Shown here one piece after another: positions 1 to 30,425 of a stretch of DNA of 64,000 nt. Location: the NCBI RefSeq assembly GCF_037975245.1, contig NC_092571.1, forward strand, positions 22,699,564 to 22,763,563, given 5' to 3'. The notes beneath the pieces were generated by a model. That model was given only the letters and a program-made list of their open reading frames with translations. It was not told where the DNA came from and did no database searches. The number at the start of each line of letters is the position of its first letter. Position 1 is the stretch's first letter. A program made the position numbers and the translations under genes. The DNA comes from Apostichopus japonicus (lineage: Eukaryota > Echinodermata > Holothuroidea > Aspidochirotida > Stichopodidae).

Positions 1-1080
1 CCTTACTCCCGGGGGAGGTGGCTATGCATACGCGGGGTGGGTGAGGGGGTCGTCAGTTGTGGAGAGGGCGACTTGGACGACAGGCGGGAAGGGAGAGGTT
101 GATCTAAATGATACCTTTTGTGTATACTGTACGCGATGAAGGCGAAAGCATTCCTCACCCGCAGGTTTATATAATAGATGGCGCTGATCTGAATTTCACG
201 TTCTTCAGAGATTGTTTATCCGAGCAGCTAATAAACTATTGCGATTCCATTGCAGTATCGGAGAGCATCGAAAATATCTGAACTTGTCAACCAATGCCCG
301 TTTTAGTACTTAAGAACATCTAAAAGGAACGGATCATGTGCAAGTATATACATTGGAAGTATGTTATGTTTGTCCTGCAGTGGAGTAACCAGCGAGGGGA
401 GGGTATGGGATGGGAGGGAGGGAGTGGTGAGGATGGGAGGGGAGAGGATGGGAGGGGAGGGGATGATGTGAGGGGATGGGAGAGGATGTGAGGGAGAGGA
501 TAGGAGACATAAAGAGTGTGTCGGAGAATCATGATCCCTAGCAACAAATGCCCGTTCTCTTGACTGGCAGATCAAAGATGAATTATTATTCGTAGGGTGT
601 ATACTTTAGTATGATGGAAACGCAGTCTTGTTGATTGACACTTGGAAGGTTAACTGACCAGCAACCGAAAAATGATGCAAGTCGAAATGCAGCATGGGCC
701 AAATTATAAAAAGCATAGAGACAGGTCGGACCCCGGGGACAATTACGATACTGTGTCCCCTTTTTCGAAGCGCTTATAAATTTAGGGTAAGTTCATATTG
801 AAAATGAGAACACATTATTCTTTATCCCATGTTTCCATCATAGTTATCGTGAAATTCATAACAAGTGTCACGAAGTTATTTAATACAGCACCATAACAAT
901 CGTGGATCAACATTACCAATATCCACCTTAGTTATCGTGCATGACCACAACGAGAATCGTGTGAATAAGTACAGTCTCGGATGCGCCGTCACTGGGGTAT
1001 CTATAAACGTTATGAATATATCTGAATACTATATACGTTATGAATATATATGAATTCTATATACGTTAAACCTTCAACAG
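1..1080. other. Intergenic, no gene seen
   Basis: No exon with splice borders or recognisable protein similarity is visible. Positions 370-510 are a G-rich, purine-biased stretch (GGGAGGGGA-like runs) whose reverse-strand reading frames are low-complexity Pro/Ser artefacts. The rest is unremarkable AT-rich sequence. Confidence 0.6.
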
Positions 1081-2103
1081 AACATGTCGCTTTCTAGTCA
1101 CTTCGCCCAACAACCATTTCGCCCAAATGCCATTTCGCCCAACCAGCCTGGTCATTTCGCCCAACCAGCCTGGTCATTTCGCCCAACCAGCATGGTCATT
1201 TCGCCCAACCATCATAGTCATTTCGCCCAACCAGCATGGTCATTTCGCCCAACCGTGTTGGTCATTTCGCCCAACCTTATTTTTACTAATATTCAGTCAG
1301 AATATTATTACTTTTTCTATTCACTGGTTCAATTTGATTTTTTTTTTGCGTTAGGTTACTTCGTAATAGGTAAATAAAAGAGTGAGGTCCGCTCGATATC
1401 GATCGAAGTCTGAACAGTACGTTATTTCGTTTATAATGGGAGGATTACACTACTTTAGGCGTTTACACATACAATGGAAGTTATATTATTATACAAACAC
1501 AGGGGAATCGGTCTTCATAAAAACCTATCAAACCTGACCCCTAAAACACTGATCCATCATACTGACTAAAAATTCCCGAACGTTTCCTTATTAAATTGAA
1601 GAAAAAAATATAAAACCCGTCCGTAATATTGAAGTACTATATTTAATCAATTTAACCACTTTATCAATGTAACCACATATGAATTAACATTTGTAATCAA
1701 TTTAACCACGACTTCAAGTTTCCTTAATACTCGGTTCGAATCCCATAACGTTAACAATTCCCGAACGTTTACTATCAAACCTAACCCCTAAAACACTGAT
1801 CCATCCTCAAGATTCCTTAATATTCGGTTCGTATCCTGTAACGTTAAAAATTCCCGAACGTTTCCTTTTGAAGTATCATATTTAATCAAGGTTGGGCGAA
1901 ATGACCGGGCTGGTTGGGCGAAATGACCAGGCTGGTTGGGCGAAATGACCAGGCTGGTTGGGCGAAATGACCAGGCTGGTTGGGCGAAATGACCAGGCTG
2001 GTTGGGCGAAATGACCAGGCTAGTTGGGCGAAATGGTAAGGTTGGGCGAAATGGCAGTTGGGCGAAATGGTTGTTGGGCGAAGTGTCCTGCTTCCAACAT
2101 GTC
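1081..2103. mobile_element. TIR element with inverted 22-bp minisatellite ends
   Basis: The left end (about 1100-1277) has nine copies of a unit built around TTCGCCCAAC, spaced about 22 bp. The right end (1889-2084) has ten copies of the reverse complement, GTTGGGCGAA. The outermost units match in order on both sides: CACTTCGCCC, then CCATTTCGCCC, then spaced units with GGTCATTTCGCCC. Both sides are bordered by the direct 8-mer AACATGTC (1081-1088 and 2096-2103), a candidate target-site duplication. The roughly 600 bp middle contains partly duplicated AT-rich sequence (1525-1640 resembles 1770-1890) and no coding region. Best read as a non-autonomous DNA transposon; superfamily unknown. Confidence 0.65.
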
Positions 2104-4200
2104 AGGAGTGTCAGGTAGGTGTTGCTTTAAATACAAGTATATCAGCTTGCACAGTGTACTTAAATGATCACAAAGACAATTGATATGTATAATTTCATCA
2201 TTTTTTTTATTATAAATGCTCCTGTTATGATGGTTGCAAAGGAAGATGCCTAAATGGTAACTAATTGCTGAAAATTAAAAATTAAAAAGCTTGACCATAC
2301 AGAAGTCATGAATATTAAAGTAAATGCATAACAGTCATGAATACTAATGATCATGCATAACGTCATGAATATTAATGTAGTACTTTCATTCAAACGTATA
2401 AAGAGAGCACCTTCCGATGAAGTACATTTAAGAAATTAAAACAACAAACAATTCGTGAACTGCATTGCAAAATATCATTTTAGGCATGAGTGTGTTATGT
2501 TTGAAAGTTTCATTTGAAAGAAGTGGAAAATTCTCCAAAACCTGTCTGCATCATAGGAATTCCGTACGGAGAACCTTAAATCGGACATTTTTCCACGAAA
2601 AATGTACCAGTGTATCTGTAAGAAGCGTGCAAAAAAAAAGGAGAGAAGAAAATAGAGAAAAAGAAAGATATTTTATGCATTTGAGACATTACCTAACTCA
2701 AAATTTCATCAAAATGACACGAGGTGTTTAAATTCAGAGCACGACTCTAACCGTTTTTGCATTTATACTTTCGGGATCTAACAACTGTTTATAATAATGA
2801 CTGTAAAAGCCCCATAAAATATAAGGTTATATGTTATATGAAAATGGGAAGAGGTTAAACCAGCAAAACTCGAAACTTATCAAACGATTTGTGACTGACC
2901 ATCTTATAGTCGTCAATTTCTGGCTGTTCAATCAACTTTTAATGTGAATATATCTGTGCATAATTCAAATGATAGCCTCTCAGCAGTAAATAGAGACCGG
3001 CTGTTAGAAGTCAAACTTTTCAATTAGGTATAAATTCTCGGTTTTGACCTTTAAAGAGAACAAAGGAGAATAATAAGAAGAAAAAGAAGAAGAGGAAGGC
3101 GTACTGTCAAAAGTGGAACTGGAAAAGACTGGAGAATAAAGTAAGAAATAACACAAGATTGGCAGGAAAGTAATACAGACGAACTCTTTATATATATGAG
3201 CTATAATATTCAAAAGTTTGAAACTATGAGCATAAAACATCTCTTGTCAAAGTTTCCTGACAGATGTAATAAAGAGAGGTTAACGGTCTGTAGAGTAAAA
3301 TACTCAGGGGGGAAAAACTTGCATGACACATATTTTTCACTTTAGAAATGTTATGGGTGTGCATTGCGGAAACAGTCTGTTAAATAAGACTCATTTATTT
3401 TTGAAGTTCAATTAACATGGTTTTTATTTCATAGCTCATTATTCTTTCCTGACTTGAAAGTTGTCACCATGTTTTTACTGGTTTTAAGGCAAGAGTAGCA
3501 GAAGTGTGCAAAAGTTAAAGCAGATACTAGAAAAAAAAATTAGACAAATTATAAAGTAAAATACCACAGCTAGCAAGTGACTTTGATAGGAGAGAGTACA
3601 CACAAACCAATATATTACCACTAAAATAAGATTAATATGTTATTTCTACGATTCTCCAAGATATATAATGCTGATAAAATTTAACAGCCATTTAAGAATT
3701 TAGTGAACAGACTTGACTCCAGTTACTCCTCAAATAGAATCTCGTTTTTTACACATCCTTGAAAATAGATTTTGAGGAATGTCTGAAGCAGTTTATCGCA
3801 TAAAACATCATCTAATATCTTTTAACAAGGTCTTAGGAAAATATTTGAAGATTCCAAATAAGGTGCAAAAACAAATCCTGCGACAAAAAAGAAAAGAAAA
3901 AAGAATGAAAAAAGAAGCACAACATGCAATTCAAGGTAAAACATCATTCCTGAAATTTAGATATATGCTAATGATTGCAAAAAAAAACCCCTAACCAAAG
4001 AAAACAAGAAACATTAAAATAGTTTGAGTGAGGAACTGGGAACCACAATGTGCACAAGAGACAATTGGTATCTGCCAAAGTTAATCTTAAGATATTAAGG
4101 AAGATAAAATAAAAATATTGATAAATCTTGTATATCTAGGAATTAATTAGTGACTATGATGATAAATAACAGAACTCTTTACAGCTGTGGATTTGACCAT
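2104..4200. other. Intergenic, AT-rich
   Basis: No exon, RNA gene or structured repeat could be supported. Reading frames here (for example 2465-2731 and 3779-3994) are short, Lys-rich and lack similarity or flanking splice sites. Confidence 0.5.
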
Positions 4201-4203
4201 GAC

Positions 4204-4442
4204 CAGCTGCAATTAGCTGCAATGCATGTCAATATTAGCTGCAATGTATGTCACTATTAGCTGCAATGCATGTCACTATTAGCTGCAATGTATGTCACTA
4301 TTAGCTGCAATGTATGTCACTATTAGCTGCAATGTATGTCACTATTAGCTGCAATGTATGTCACTATTAGCTGCGATGTATGTCACTATTAGCTGCGATG
4401 TATGTCACTATTAGCTGCAATGTATGTCACTATTAGCTGCAA
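4204..4442. repeat. 22-bp minisatellite (ATTAGCTGCAATGTATGTCACT)
   Basis: About ten to eleven nearly identical tandem copies. Variants are GCATGTC for GTATGTC and GCGATG for GCAATG. It abuts a second minisatellite that also contains an AGCTG core. Confidence 0.9.
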
Positions 4443-4454
4443 GGATCATTTGCA

Positions 4455-4775
4455 GCTGCAATAGGGATCGCCTATAGCTGTATCACCGATAGCTGTGGGT
4501 GGATCAGCGATAGCTGTGGGTGGATCAGCGATATCTGTGGGTGGATCAGCGATAGCTGTGGGGTGGATCAGCGATAGCTGTGGGGTGGATCAGCGATAGC
4601 TGTGGGTGGATCAGCGATAGCTGTGGGGTGGATCAGCGATAGCTGTGGGTGGATCAGCGATAGCTGTGGGTGGATCAGCGGTAGCTGTGGGTGGATCACC
4701 GATATCTGTGAGTGGATCACCGATAGCTGTGGGTGGATCACCGACAGGTGTTGGGTGGATCACCGATAGCTAGAA
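4455..4775. repeat. 21-bp minisatellite (GATAGCTGTGGGTGGATCAGC)
   Basis: About fourteen tandem copies of 20-22 bp. Some carry an extra G (GTGGGGTGG), and the last copies switch from ATCAGC to ATCACC. Decayed units with TGGATCACCAACAGCTG continue to about 4980. Confidence 0.9.
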
Positions 4776-4789
4776 CATGGATGACAACT

Positions 4790-6491
4790 TTTAACAAGGA
4801 TCACCAGCTAGTTGCAATATGGTGGACTGTACATGGATCTTCACTAGATATGAGATAGATCAACAATAGCTGATATGGATCACCAACAGCTACAATGTGG
4901 ATTACACCTACTTACATGTTTGATTATCACTCGGGATATGGATGATTGTTAACTATAAATGTGGTCTACCAACAGCTGCAAAAAGTCACCGCCCCCTCCC
5001 TCCTCCCCAGCTTCAATGTTGATTACCATCAGCTACACTGTGAAGTCTTACAAGTTCTTAGGAATAAACTTCTCAACACAAAGTTGGAACATACTAAGAA
5101 CAACCGTACAGGGATGTGGGCAAAACCCTACATGCCCCCCCCCCACCCCCTTGAGGCCTATGGCACATCGCATATCGCCAGTCAGGAAGATAAGACACTA
5201 CATGTCCAGTTTCCAAACTGAAGCCTAGGCAACTAAAACCTGGCACTAAGTCAGCCAGTCCTAGTCTTAAGCACATGTACACTGCCCCGACTCACTATCC
5301 ATGATTTTCCACGAAATGGCGATCGAGGCGTTTGAGTCGCGTGGTGATCAGTCAGGCAGAGTGCAGCTGGCTTTAGGAGTTTTCTTATACAAAATGAAAA
5401 TAGACAGTAAGGTTATTCAAACAAGGAACATTTGGAGAGGCCAAACTATCTTATGAGCACACTACGGTGGGAAAGTAATGCTATATTCTACAACATGATT
5501 TAAAGAAAATAAAAGTCATGGGAGAAACAAACAAATGTAGAAAAAAACAATCAAAGGTGAAAAATAGAAGAGTTCCAAGCATTATTTCTTACTTTTCAGA
5601 ATGATTTATGCTGGATGAGTGACACATTGTCACACAAAAAAAAATACCAAAAAAGAAAAAAATTGTTTGAGCATTTCTGCTGTTTTTTGTGTTCTTTTCT
5701 TTATTATTTAATGATTAACTTTTGAATTCTTTTGATATTTGCATCTGAAATTTTTACATGGAGATGTGACCAAAAAAGTTTATCTGCCGCAAAAAAAAAA
5801 CAGAATTTACAAGCACAACAGCAGTTAGAGAGCCTAATATTCCAATTTGCCAAGCAGAATCTTCTTCAAAATGCAATAGTTTGGTTGTAAAGAAGATCGG
5901 TGTTTCCTGTGTAGCAGTTTTGAATACATCTGTGCATTTGCATAGCAATTTGACCATTTTGCATAGACTTAGGCTACACACAATATTAGCTAAATCATTC
6001 TATGATGCATTCCTTTGGATGCTAATGGAATTTAGATGAATCTGCTTAGTTTACTTCAAACAACAAAATTAAAAGGATATTTGATTTTTTCCTAATTTTA
6101 ACTAGATCTCTGTTGTTGAGTGGTTTGGAACCAGTTTACTTTAACAGGTTGGACGATTAATGCCGATGACAACCAATGACTTCCTGGGAATGTTAAAACA
6201 CACTTCATAAAATAAAACACTGCCAAAATCAGAACACTGCAAAACGGTTAATGGATGGAGCTACGGTAAGTGCTTTGAACGTTAATAAAAAGGCAAAAGG
6301 TTTGGGATATAATAGCTTGACTTTCAAACTAGTGCAGAGGAAAAAAGAGCACATTTTGATAATGCACCTGTGTCCAATCGCTAAGGTAAAACTTTAAAAA
6401 AGGTTGCTTCAAACACTCTTTGGTAATTCTTGAGTTTCATTCCAATCAAGGGGTCGGCTCTGGAGATGAGAGTAAATATTTCTTGGACTTT
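4790..6491. other. 3' flank and 3' UTR region of ALDH4A1
   Basis: Contains decayed continuation of the 21-bp minisatellite to about 4980, C-rich tracts near 5135, then AT-rich sequence. The part next to 6491 is probably the 3' UTR of the minus-strand ALDH4A1 gene. No other gene is seen. Confidence 0.5.
5700..5705 (-). terminator. Candidate poly(A) signal of ALDH4A1
   Basis: TTTATT on the plus strand reads AATAAA on the minus strand, 787 bp beyond the ALDH4A1 stop codon. The hexamer alone is weak evidence; transcript 3' ends would decide. Confidence 0.3.
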
Positions 6492-25177
<18,686 letters not shown>

Positions 25178-26120
25178 CTTGTTGATGTAATCTGAAATTC
25201 AACAGAAACAATATTTTACTACTAGAAACTACGAATGTAAATTTTACGTATCGGGGATATGTCCCAACAGTACAGTCTATCAAAGGCAATCATAAGATTT
25301 CTGTGCATCGTGTGCCATGGGAATTGAAGATATTAAACCATGCGTGCCGCGCTGCTAAATTACAATTTGGCCTAACCAAGAAAAATACCTGTTTCAGTGT
25401 TTTTTCTTTTGATATTAGTAATATTCAATCTCGCGTTTACAATTTCATAGGCTGATAACACAGCATCAACAACAAAATTTCCAAGTAAGAAAAATGGTGT
25501 TTTATTCAAGTTCAAGTTTTTAGCTCAAGGAGGTGTGTCTGGCATGGGGCCAATCAAATGACGTGTTGTGGACGGCACCACTACCGGCACATGATCAGCT
25601 GATTTTTAAAATGCATTGTATAATTCATTGTAAATAAGATAGTCATGGTTACGATTCGTAAGCACACGTAGTCTTGGGAAAAACCTTTGACTTATCAGGG
25701 TCATGGTAAACGATTCAGTCCGTCATTATTTGGATCCAGGACATGGTTGGATTCCGGTATGAATTTAAACATTGGCGCAACCGCAACCACGTATGTCTAT
25801 ACTTCGGAATAAAACAAACGGGGGGGGGGGGGGGGTAAACTAGTAAACCCCGGAAAGTCAAATAATTTTTTTTAAAAACCCCATTGTTAAGTACATAAAT
25901 ATTACATTTATGCGCGGAAGACCTATTCCAAGTGAACAGTTGGAAAGTTGCAACATTGTTTCAAAAGTTTCAAAATATAGGCACAATTAAGCCGTGTGTG
26001 TTGGGGGGGGGGGGGGTGAGTACCTCGCTCTGGCTATTTTATACGGTGTACATCGGTCATGCTGAGCATATATTCTATCATCCCGGTCCATTCATCTCAA
26101 TGAGAAACTGAAACTATAAA
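25178..26120. other. ALDH4A1 upstream region
   Basis: Contains a minus-strand acceptor-like site about 15 nt 5' of the ATG, so part is probably a 5' UTR intron. Poly-G tracts at 25821-25835 and 26005-26018. No TATA box or upstream exon could be fixed from sequence alone. Confidence 0.4.
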
Positions 26121-26313
26121 CGGTTCGAGTCACTCCAAGATTAATGTATGTCGTCCAGTTACAGAGTTGTTGACAATTGGCAATTCATAATCATGGTCGT
26201 TAAATATGAATGTAAGAGACTGACTTCGGCCAGCTTGCGGCTTTGATAAGCCAATCAGGCTTCTTCGCGAGTTCCTGCTTGCAGGAGGATCTAATAAACA
26301 TACATACATAAAA
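26121..26313 (+). mobile_element. tRNA-derived SINE, 5'-truncated copy
   Basis: Begins inside the tRNA-like head at CGGTTCGAGTCACTCC and then matches the body at 14508-14700 almost base for base (GACTTCGGCCAGCTTGCGGC, TTCCTGCTTGCAGGAGGATC). The tail is TAATAAACATACATACATAA. Loss of the A-box half is the expected 5' truncation of a retroposed copy. Confidence 0.85.
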
Positions 26314-26459
26314 GCGAGGCCGTATTCACCAGGCGTGGATCCATCGAGGGTTATAGTTAAACAACCAAGTTCCCTTTTTTCATCCCCTGGACAAAAGACA
26401 GGGTTGACTCTCCCCACCCCCCCCCCACCCGTCTTCCGTTTAAAAAAATCCACCATATG

Positions 26460-28298
26460 CAGGCGCGTATCCAGGGGGGCGTTGGGGGCGCGCGCCCCCC
26501 GGGTAAGAAAAAGAGGAGAGAAAAAAAATAGTAGAAAAAGGAAAAAAGAGGGGAAAAAAGAGGAGGAGGAGAGGAAGGAAGGGAAAAGAAAAAGAAGAAA
26601 AAGGAGAAAAAGAGGGAGTAGAAGTAAAACGCCAAGACACCGGGAGAGAAAGAGGAACAGTGACATCATTACAGCGCTGGTCCCTATTATATACACAGGG
26701 TAGCCAGTGACGGATCAAGGATTTCGGAAGGGGCGTTTGCCTCACCCTACCCCTTACACCGACAACTCCATTTTTGACGTTTCCATTTTTCCTCTCTCAC
26801 TCATGATCTATATATATACTATATATGGTCTATCATAACGCGTGTGTGTGTATACACGCCTTAAACAATTGGAGAATTGTGCTATGAAACCAACTATGGC
26901 TGGTCTCGAACTCGACCGTGTCGTCGGGGAACATGACGCATTTCGGGAAGGGGGCGACCGCCCACCCCCCCCCCCCCTTCAGCATATTTTTGTTTATGAT
27001 ATCGCTAGTAATTTCAAAATAGAAAGTGCTTAGATGCAACTTAAAAGGCCTGGGAAGTGTTGTTTCCAGCAATCTGGGAAGCATTTTTGGCCAAAATTTA
27101 CTTGTACGCTTCGCGCCAACAAATGGTCCTGGGTAGTGCCATTTCCAGCGATCTGGGAGGCATGTTCGGCCAAAATTTTCTTGTACGCTTCGCGCCAAGT
27201 TATGGTGGCGCTACGCTTAGATAATTTGCCTACAGGCTTCCTCGCTACGCGCCTGTTCGAATTTTGAAGCAAACAGCAGATATCACATCATATTAGTGAG
27301 CATGAAATTGGCGTTCCAGGATGAACAGCCTCAAAACTCTCCGACTTACCCAAAAAAATATCCAAAATTTTTCGCGCGCGCAGCGCGCGTTCAACATGTT
27401 AATGTCAATATCATATAAGCAAGCGTCGGTTATTACATCGCATGCCATCGTCTACCGTACGGTCCGTGAAAGTTGCGCAGTGTACCGCGGGATGCTAATG
27501 TAAACGACGAAATGTCTTATGTAGATGGAGAAAAAGGCATGGAGGTCCAATTATGTCAAAACTCTCTTTTACATAAGTAATGGCGAATTAGGGGCTGCAG
27601 CCCCCCCCCCCCCAGCCTCCTACGCCTATGTGTGTAGTGTTCGGTTCAAGGAAATATCTGCTATTTTTTCATTTCCTTCAACCAAGTTTTATAATAGCCG
27701 CTATAAGAGGTGTCAATATTTCTACACCAATAAATTAACTGTGTCGGAATTTTCCAAAATTTATGACCAACATTCTTCATCACACTTCCCTCTACTCGTG
27801 CAATTTGGACCGGTCTGTTAGGGGTTCAACGAGGTTTTTCTATATTGGTTGTCCATAGATGAAATTTTTTGCAACATTATGGGTATGTTTTCAAGTGAGT
27901 TTATTCACGAGAAATGTGAATTTTCAATTCTCAACAAATAATGGGCTTGGAACCTTGAAAAGTGGGCCTGACGGATATTGTGGGCCGCGACGTAGAATCA
28001 CCTACAAAAGCAATCATCCACAGGACATGCGATGAGGTCGAACATGATTTGTGACTACTGACAATCTTCAAAAAGGTTATGGATGGAAAAAAAACTATAG
28101 GGAAATACTTGGTTCTCAGGCAAAAGTGTACATCTGGTTGGTCATTTTCAAGCCCGAGAAGTACCATTTCCGGTGATCTGGGTAATATCAAAACCAGAAA
28201 TTTTCTTGTACGCTGCGCGCCAACCGATGGTGGCGCTCCGCTTAGATAGTAATTCGCGCCCCCCCCCCCCGGGTTAGAAAATCCTGGATACGCCCCTG
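26460..28298. mobile_element. hAT-like non-autonomous element cluster
   Basis: Outer ends are inverted: CAGGCGCGTATCCAGG at 26460 and, reversed, CAGGGGCGTATCCAGG ending at 28298. Inside are other end-like sequences: CAGTGACGGATCAAGG at about 26705 and, reversed, CATAGGCGTAGGAGGCTGGG at about 27635. Module copies reading TTGTACGCTTCGCGCCAA lie near 27100 and 27180, and one reading TTGTACGCTGCGCGCC near 28205. No transposase is readable, and the outer target duplication is not convincing. Probably several nested insertions. A nearby CAGGCGTGGATCCATCGAGG at 26329 may be another fragment. Confidence 0.6.
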
Positions 28299-28344
28299 AT
28301 ATGCCTGTAACAGTGAGGGATAGATATACTCGAGGCTATAGAAT

Positions 28345-28740
28345 ACGTATTTAATTGGCAATTCCTACCAAACATATTCCTTCCATAGATGTTAAAGAGG
28401 CTATAACATTTAGAAATATAGATTCTATGGGGCTATATAGAGCTATGCTATATAGCATACGTATTAAACTGGCAATTCCTACTCAACATATTCCTTCCAT
28501 AGATGTTAAAGAGGCTATAACAGTTAGAGATATAGATTCTATGGGGCTATATAGAGCTATGCTATATAGCATACGTATTAAACTGGCAATTCCTACTCAA
28601 CATATTCCTTCCATTGATGGTAAAGAGGCTATAACAGCTATAGATATGTATATATACTATGGGGCTATATAGAGCTATACTAGAGGCTATAGCATACGTA
28701 TAAAACTGGCAATTCCTACCCACCATGATTCCTACCATAT
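28345..28740. repeat. About 114-bp tandem repeat, 3-4 copies
   Basis: Copies start near GGCAATTCCTAC at 28357, 28471, 28584 and 28708 (spacing 114, 113, 124) and carry TTCCTTCCATAGATG and GGGCTATATAGAGCTATG. The units give a repetitive plus-strand frame that I do not regard as a gene. Confidence 0.9.
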
Positions 28741-29110
28741 GTGGTATTTAGGCCATAGAGGTTAGAGCTATAGCCTATGGCCCGCTATATAGAGCTAGAA
28801 GAGGCTCAGTGGGACTATATAACTACATATAGAGAGCTATAGAGCTACGGTGGCTATAGAGGCTATAGTGCAGGGTAGCTCTATATATATATATATATAT
28901 ATATATAAATATACATATATAGCTATCAGAGACTATATAATAGTAGAGCTATAGAGCTACTGATAGAGGATATATATATAATCGAGGCTATAGAGGCTAG
29001 AGTTATATAGAGGCTATATAAGCTAGAGCTATAGAGCTAATAGAGGATATGGGGGTTAGAGCTATATAGGGAGATGTATATAGAGCAAATAAGGTCATGG
29101 AGCTATACGA
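28740..29110. repeat. Degenerate TATAGAGCTA repeat tract with (TA)n
   Basis: Continues the previous array as irregular short units of GAGCTATAGAGGCTATA and a (TA)n run at about 28883-28905. Many units are near-palindromic. Confidence 0.8.
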
Positions 29111-29114
29111 GAGC

Positions 29115-30425
29115 TATATAGAACACTACTGAGTTGAAATTGAAACTGAAAACTATTTATTTCCACCATAACGTAAACAAAGTGAACATAACATTTGAAT
29201 ATACAATACAAATACATTCCATAGGAATTAAACAATTGATATATACAAATGATGTGAAGTGGGTAGACATGGCAGAAGCAGAGCTTATCGAGGCCTGCAG
29301 GCCCACAACAAAACACACACACACACAACCCCCCCCCCCCCAAAAAAAAAAAAATACACCTAAACATAGGAAAGAAACTAGAAACTATACAGACCGTTTT
29401 AGTAGTTTGTAAAAGTGACGTTGAACTACTGACCTGGGTATCTAGGGTATTCCAAAACCTAGGACCAGTATATCTAACAGTTAGTTGTGAAGTTGCAGAA
29501 TAGGTTAGTTCACGAAATAAATTTGATTGCTGTCTGGTATTATGGTCATGAATTGTATTAGTAGGAGTGAAAAAAAAAGATGAAAACTTAGTTGGAAGCT
29601 AGCATTCCCACCACTTGAATATAAATATACCCAACTGATAATGATAAATGTCAAAAATTGTCAGTAACTTAAACTCACTAAATAAATGGGAGGTATGATC
29701 ACGATAAGATGCATTACAAATTATTCTTACAGCTCTTTTTTTGTAGGATAAAGAGGGAGTTTACTTTATTGGAAGAAGAATTTGCCAAGGATATAGCACA
29801 ATAATGAAGATGCGGAATTATTAAAGCGTTATCAATTTATTTTATGATTTAATTTTATACATGACACCTACAATTCTAGCAACATAAGTTTGTACTTTAT
29901 GAATATGTGGCTTCCAATTCATATGATTATCAATTATCACACCAAGGAATTTAGTATAGTGCTAACACTACAAATCAGCTGATTATCAATCTTTATATTT
30001 ATATCACAGACTGCTTTTTGGTAAGGACGAAAAATCATCAAGTTTGTTTTATCAATGTTTAAAGATAATTTATTAGCCCGAAACCAAACAGATACTTTTT
30101 TTAGTTCCTGGTTGACAATCGCTGAGCCATGTTGTCAATTTTTGTGACTGAAAAAATATGAGTGTCATCGGCAAATAATATGAAAGAAAGAATTGTTGAA
30201 GTTGGCTGAATATCATTAATATAAATGAGAAAAAGTAGAGGACCAAGAACAGACCCTTGGGAAACTCCACATGTAATTGAACTCATGGTGGAAGAGCTAG
30301 ACTTAAAAGTTACAAACTGTTGTTTATTACTCAGGTATAGCTATAGACAACCAACTTAAAGCAGTCCCTCTAATATCAGAATGAGACAGTTTTCTTAAGA
30401 GGGTAGCGCATCCATAGTAAAATGA
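29115..30425 (-). mobile_element. Decayed LINE, reverse transcriptase C-terminal part
   Basis: Minus-strand translation shows GIRG-like DIRGTALSWL near 30390, YLSNKQQFV, GVSQGSVLGPLLFLIYINDI, the catalytic FADDT motif near 30160, KFLGVIIDNHMNWKPHI near 29935 and TRQQSNLF...RYTGPRFWNTL near 29450, in the order expected of a CR1/Jockey-type RT. Frameshifts (near 30335 and 29955) and stops break it, and it is 5' truncated before the RT core. Its 3' end is near 29115. Symbol-level family cannot be fixed. Non-functional copy. Confidence 0.85.

Noticed and set aside
1100-2084. CRISPR-like spacing of TTCGCCCAAC repeats
   Set aside because: Spacers are themselves repeated and only about 12 bp, the arrays are inverted relative to each other, and the surrounding sequence is clearly eukaryotic.
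26130-26745. Long overlapping frames on both strands (188, 122 and 101 aa)
   Set aside because: They cross a SINE and a purine-rich low-complexity tract; composition is Lys/Arg/Glu or Phe/Leu/Ser runs with no similarity.
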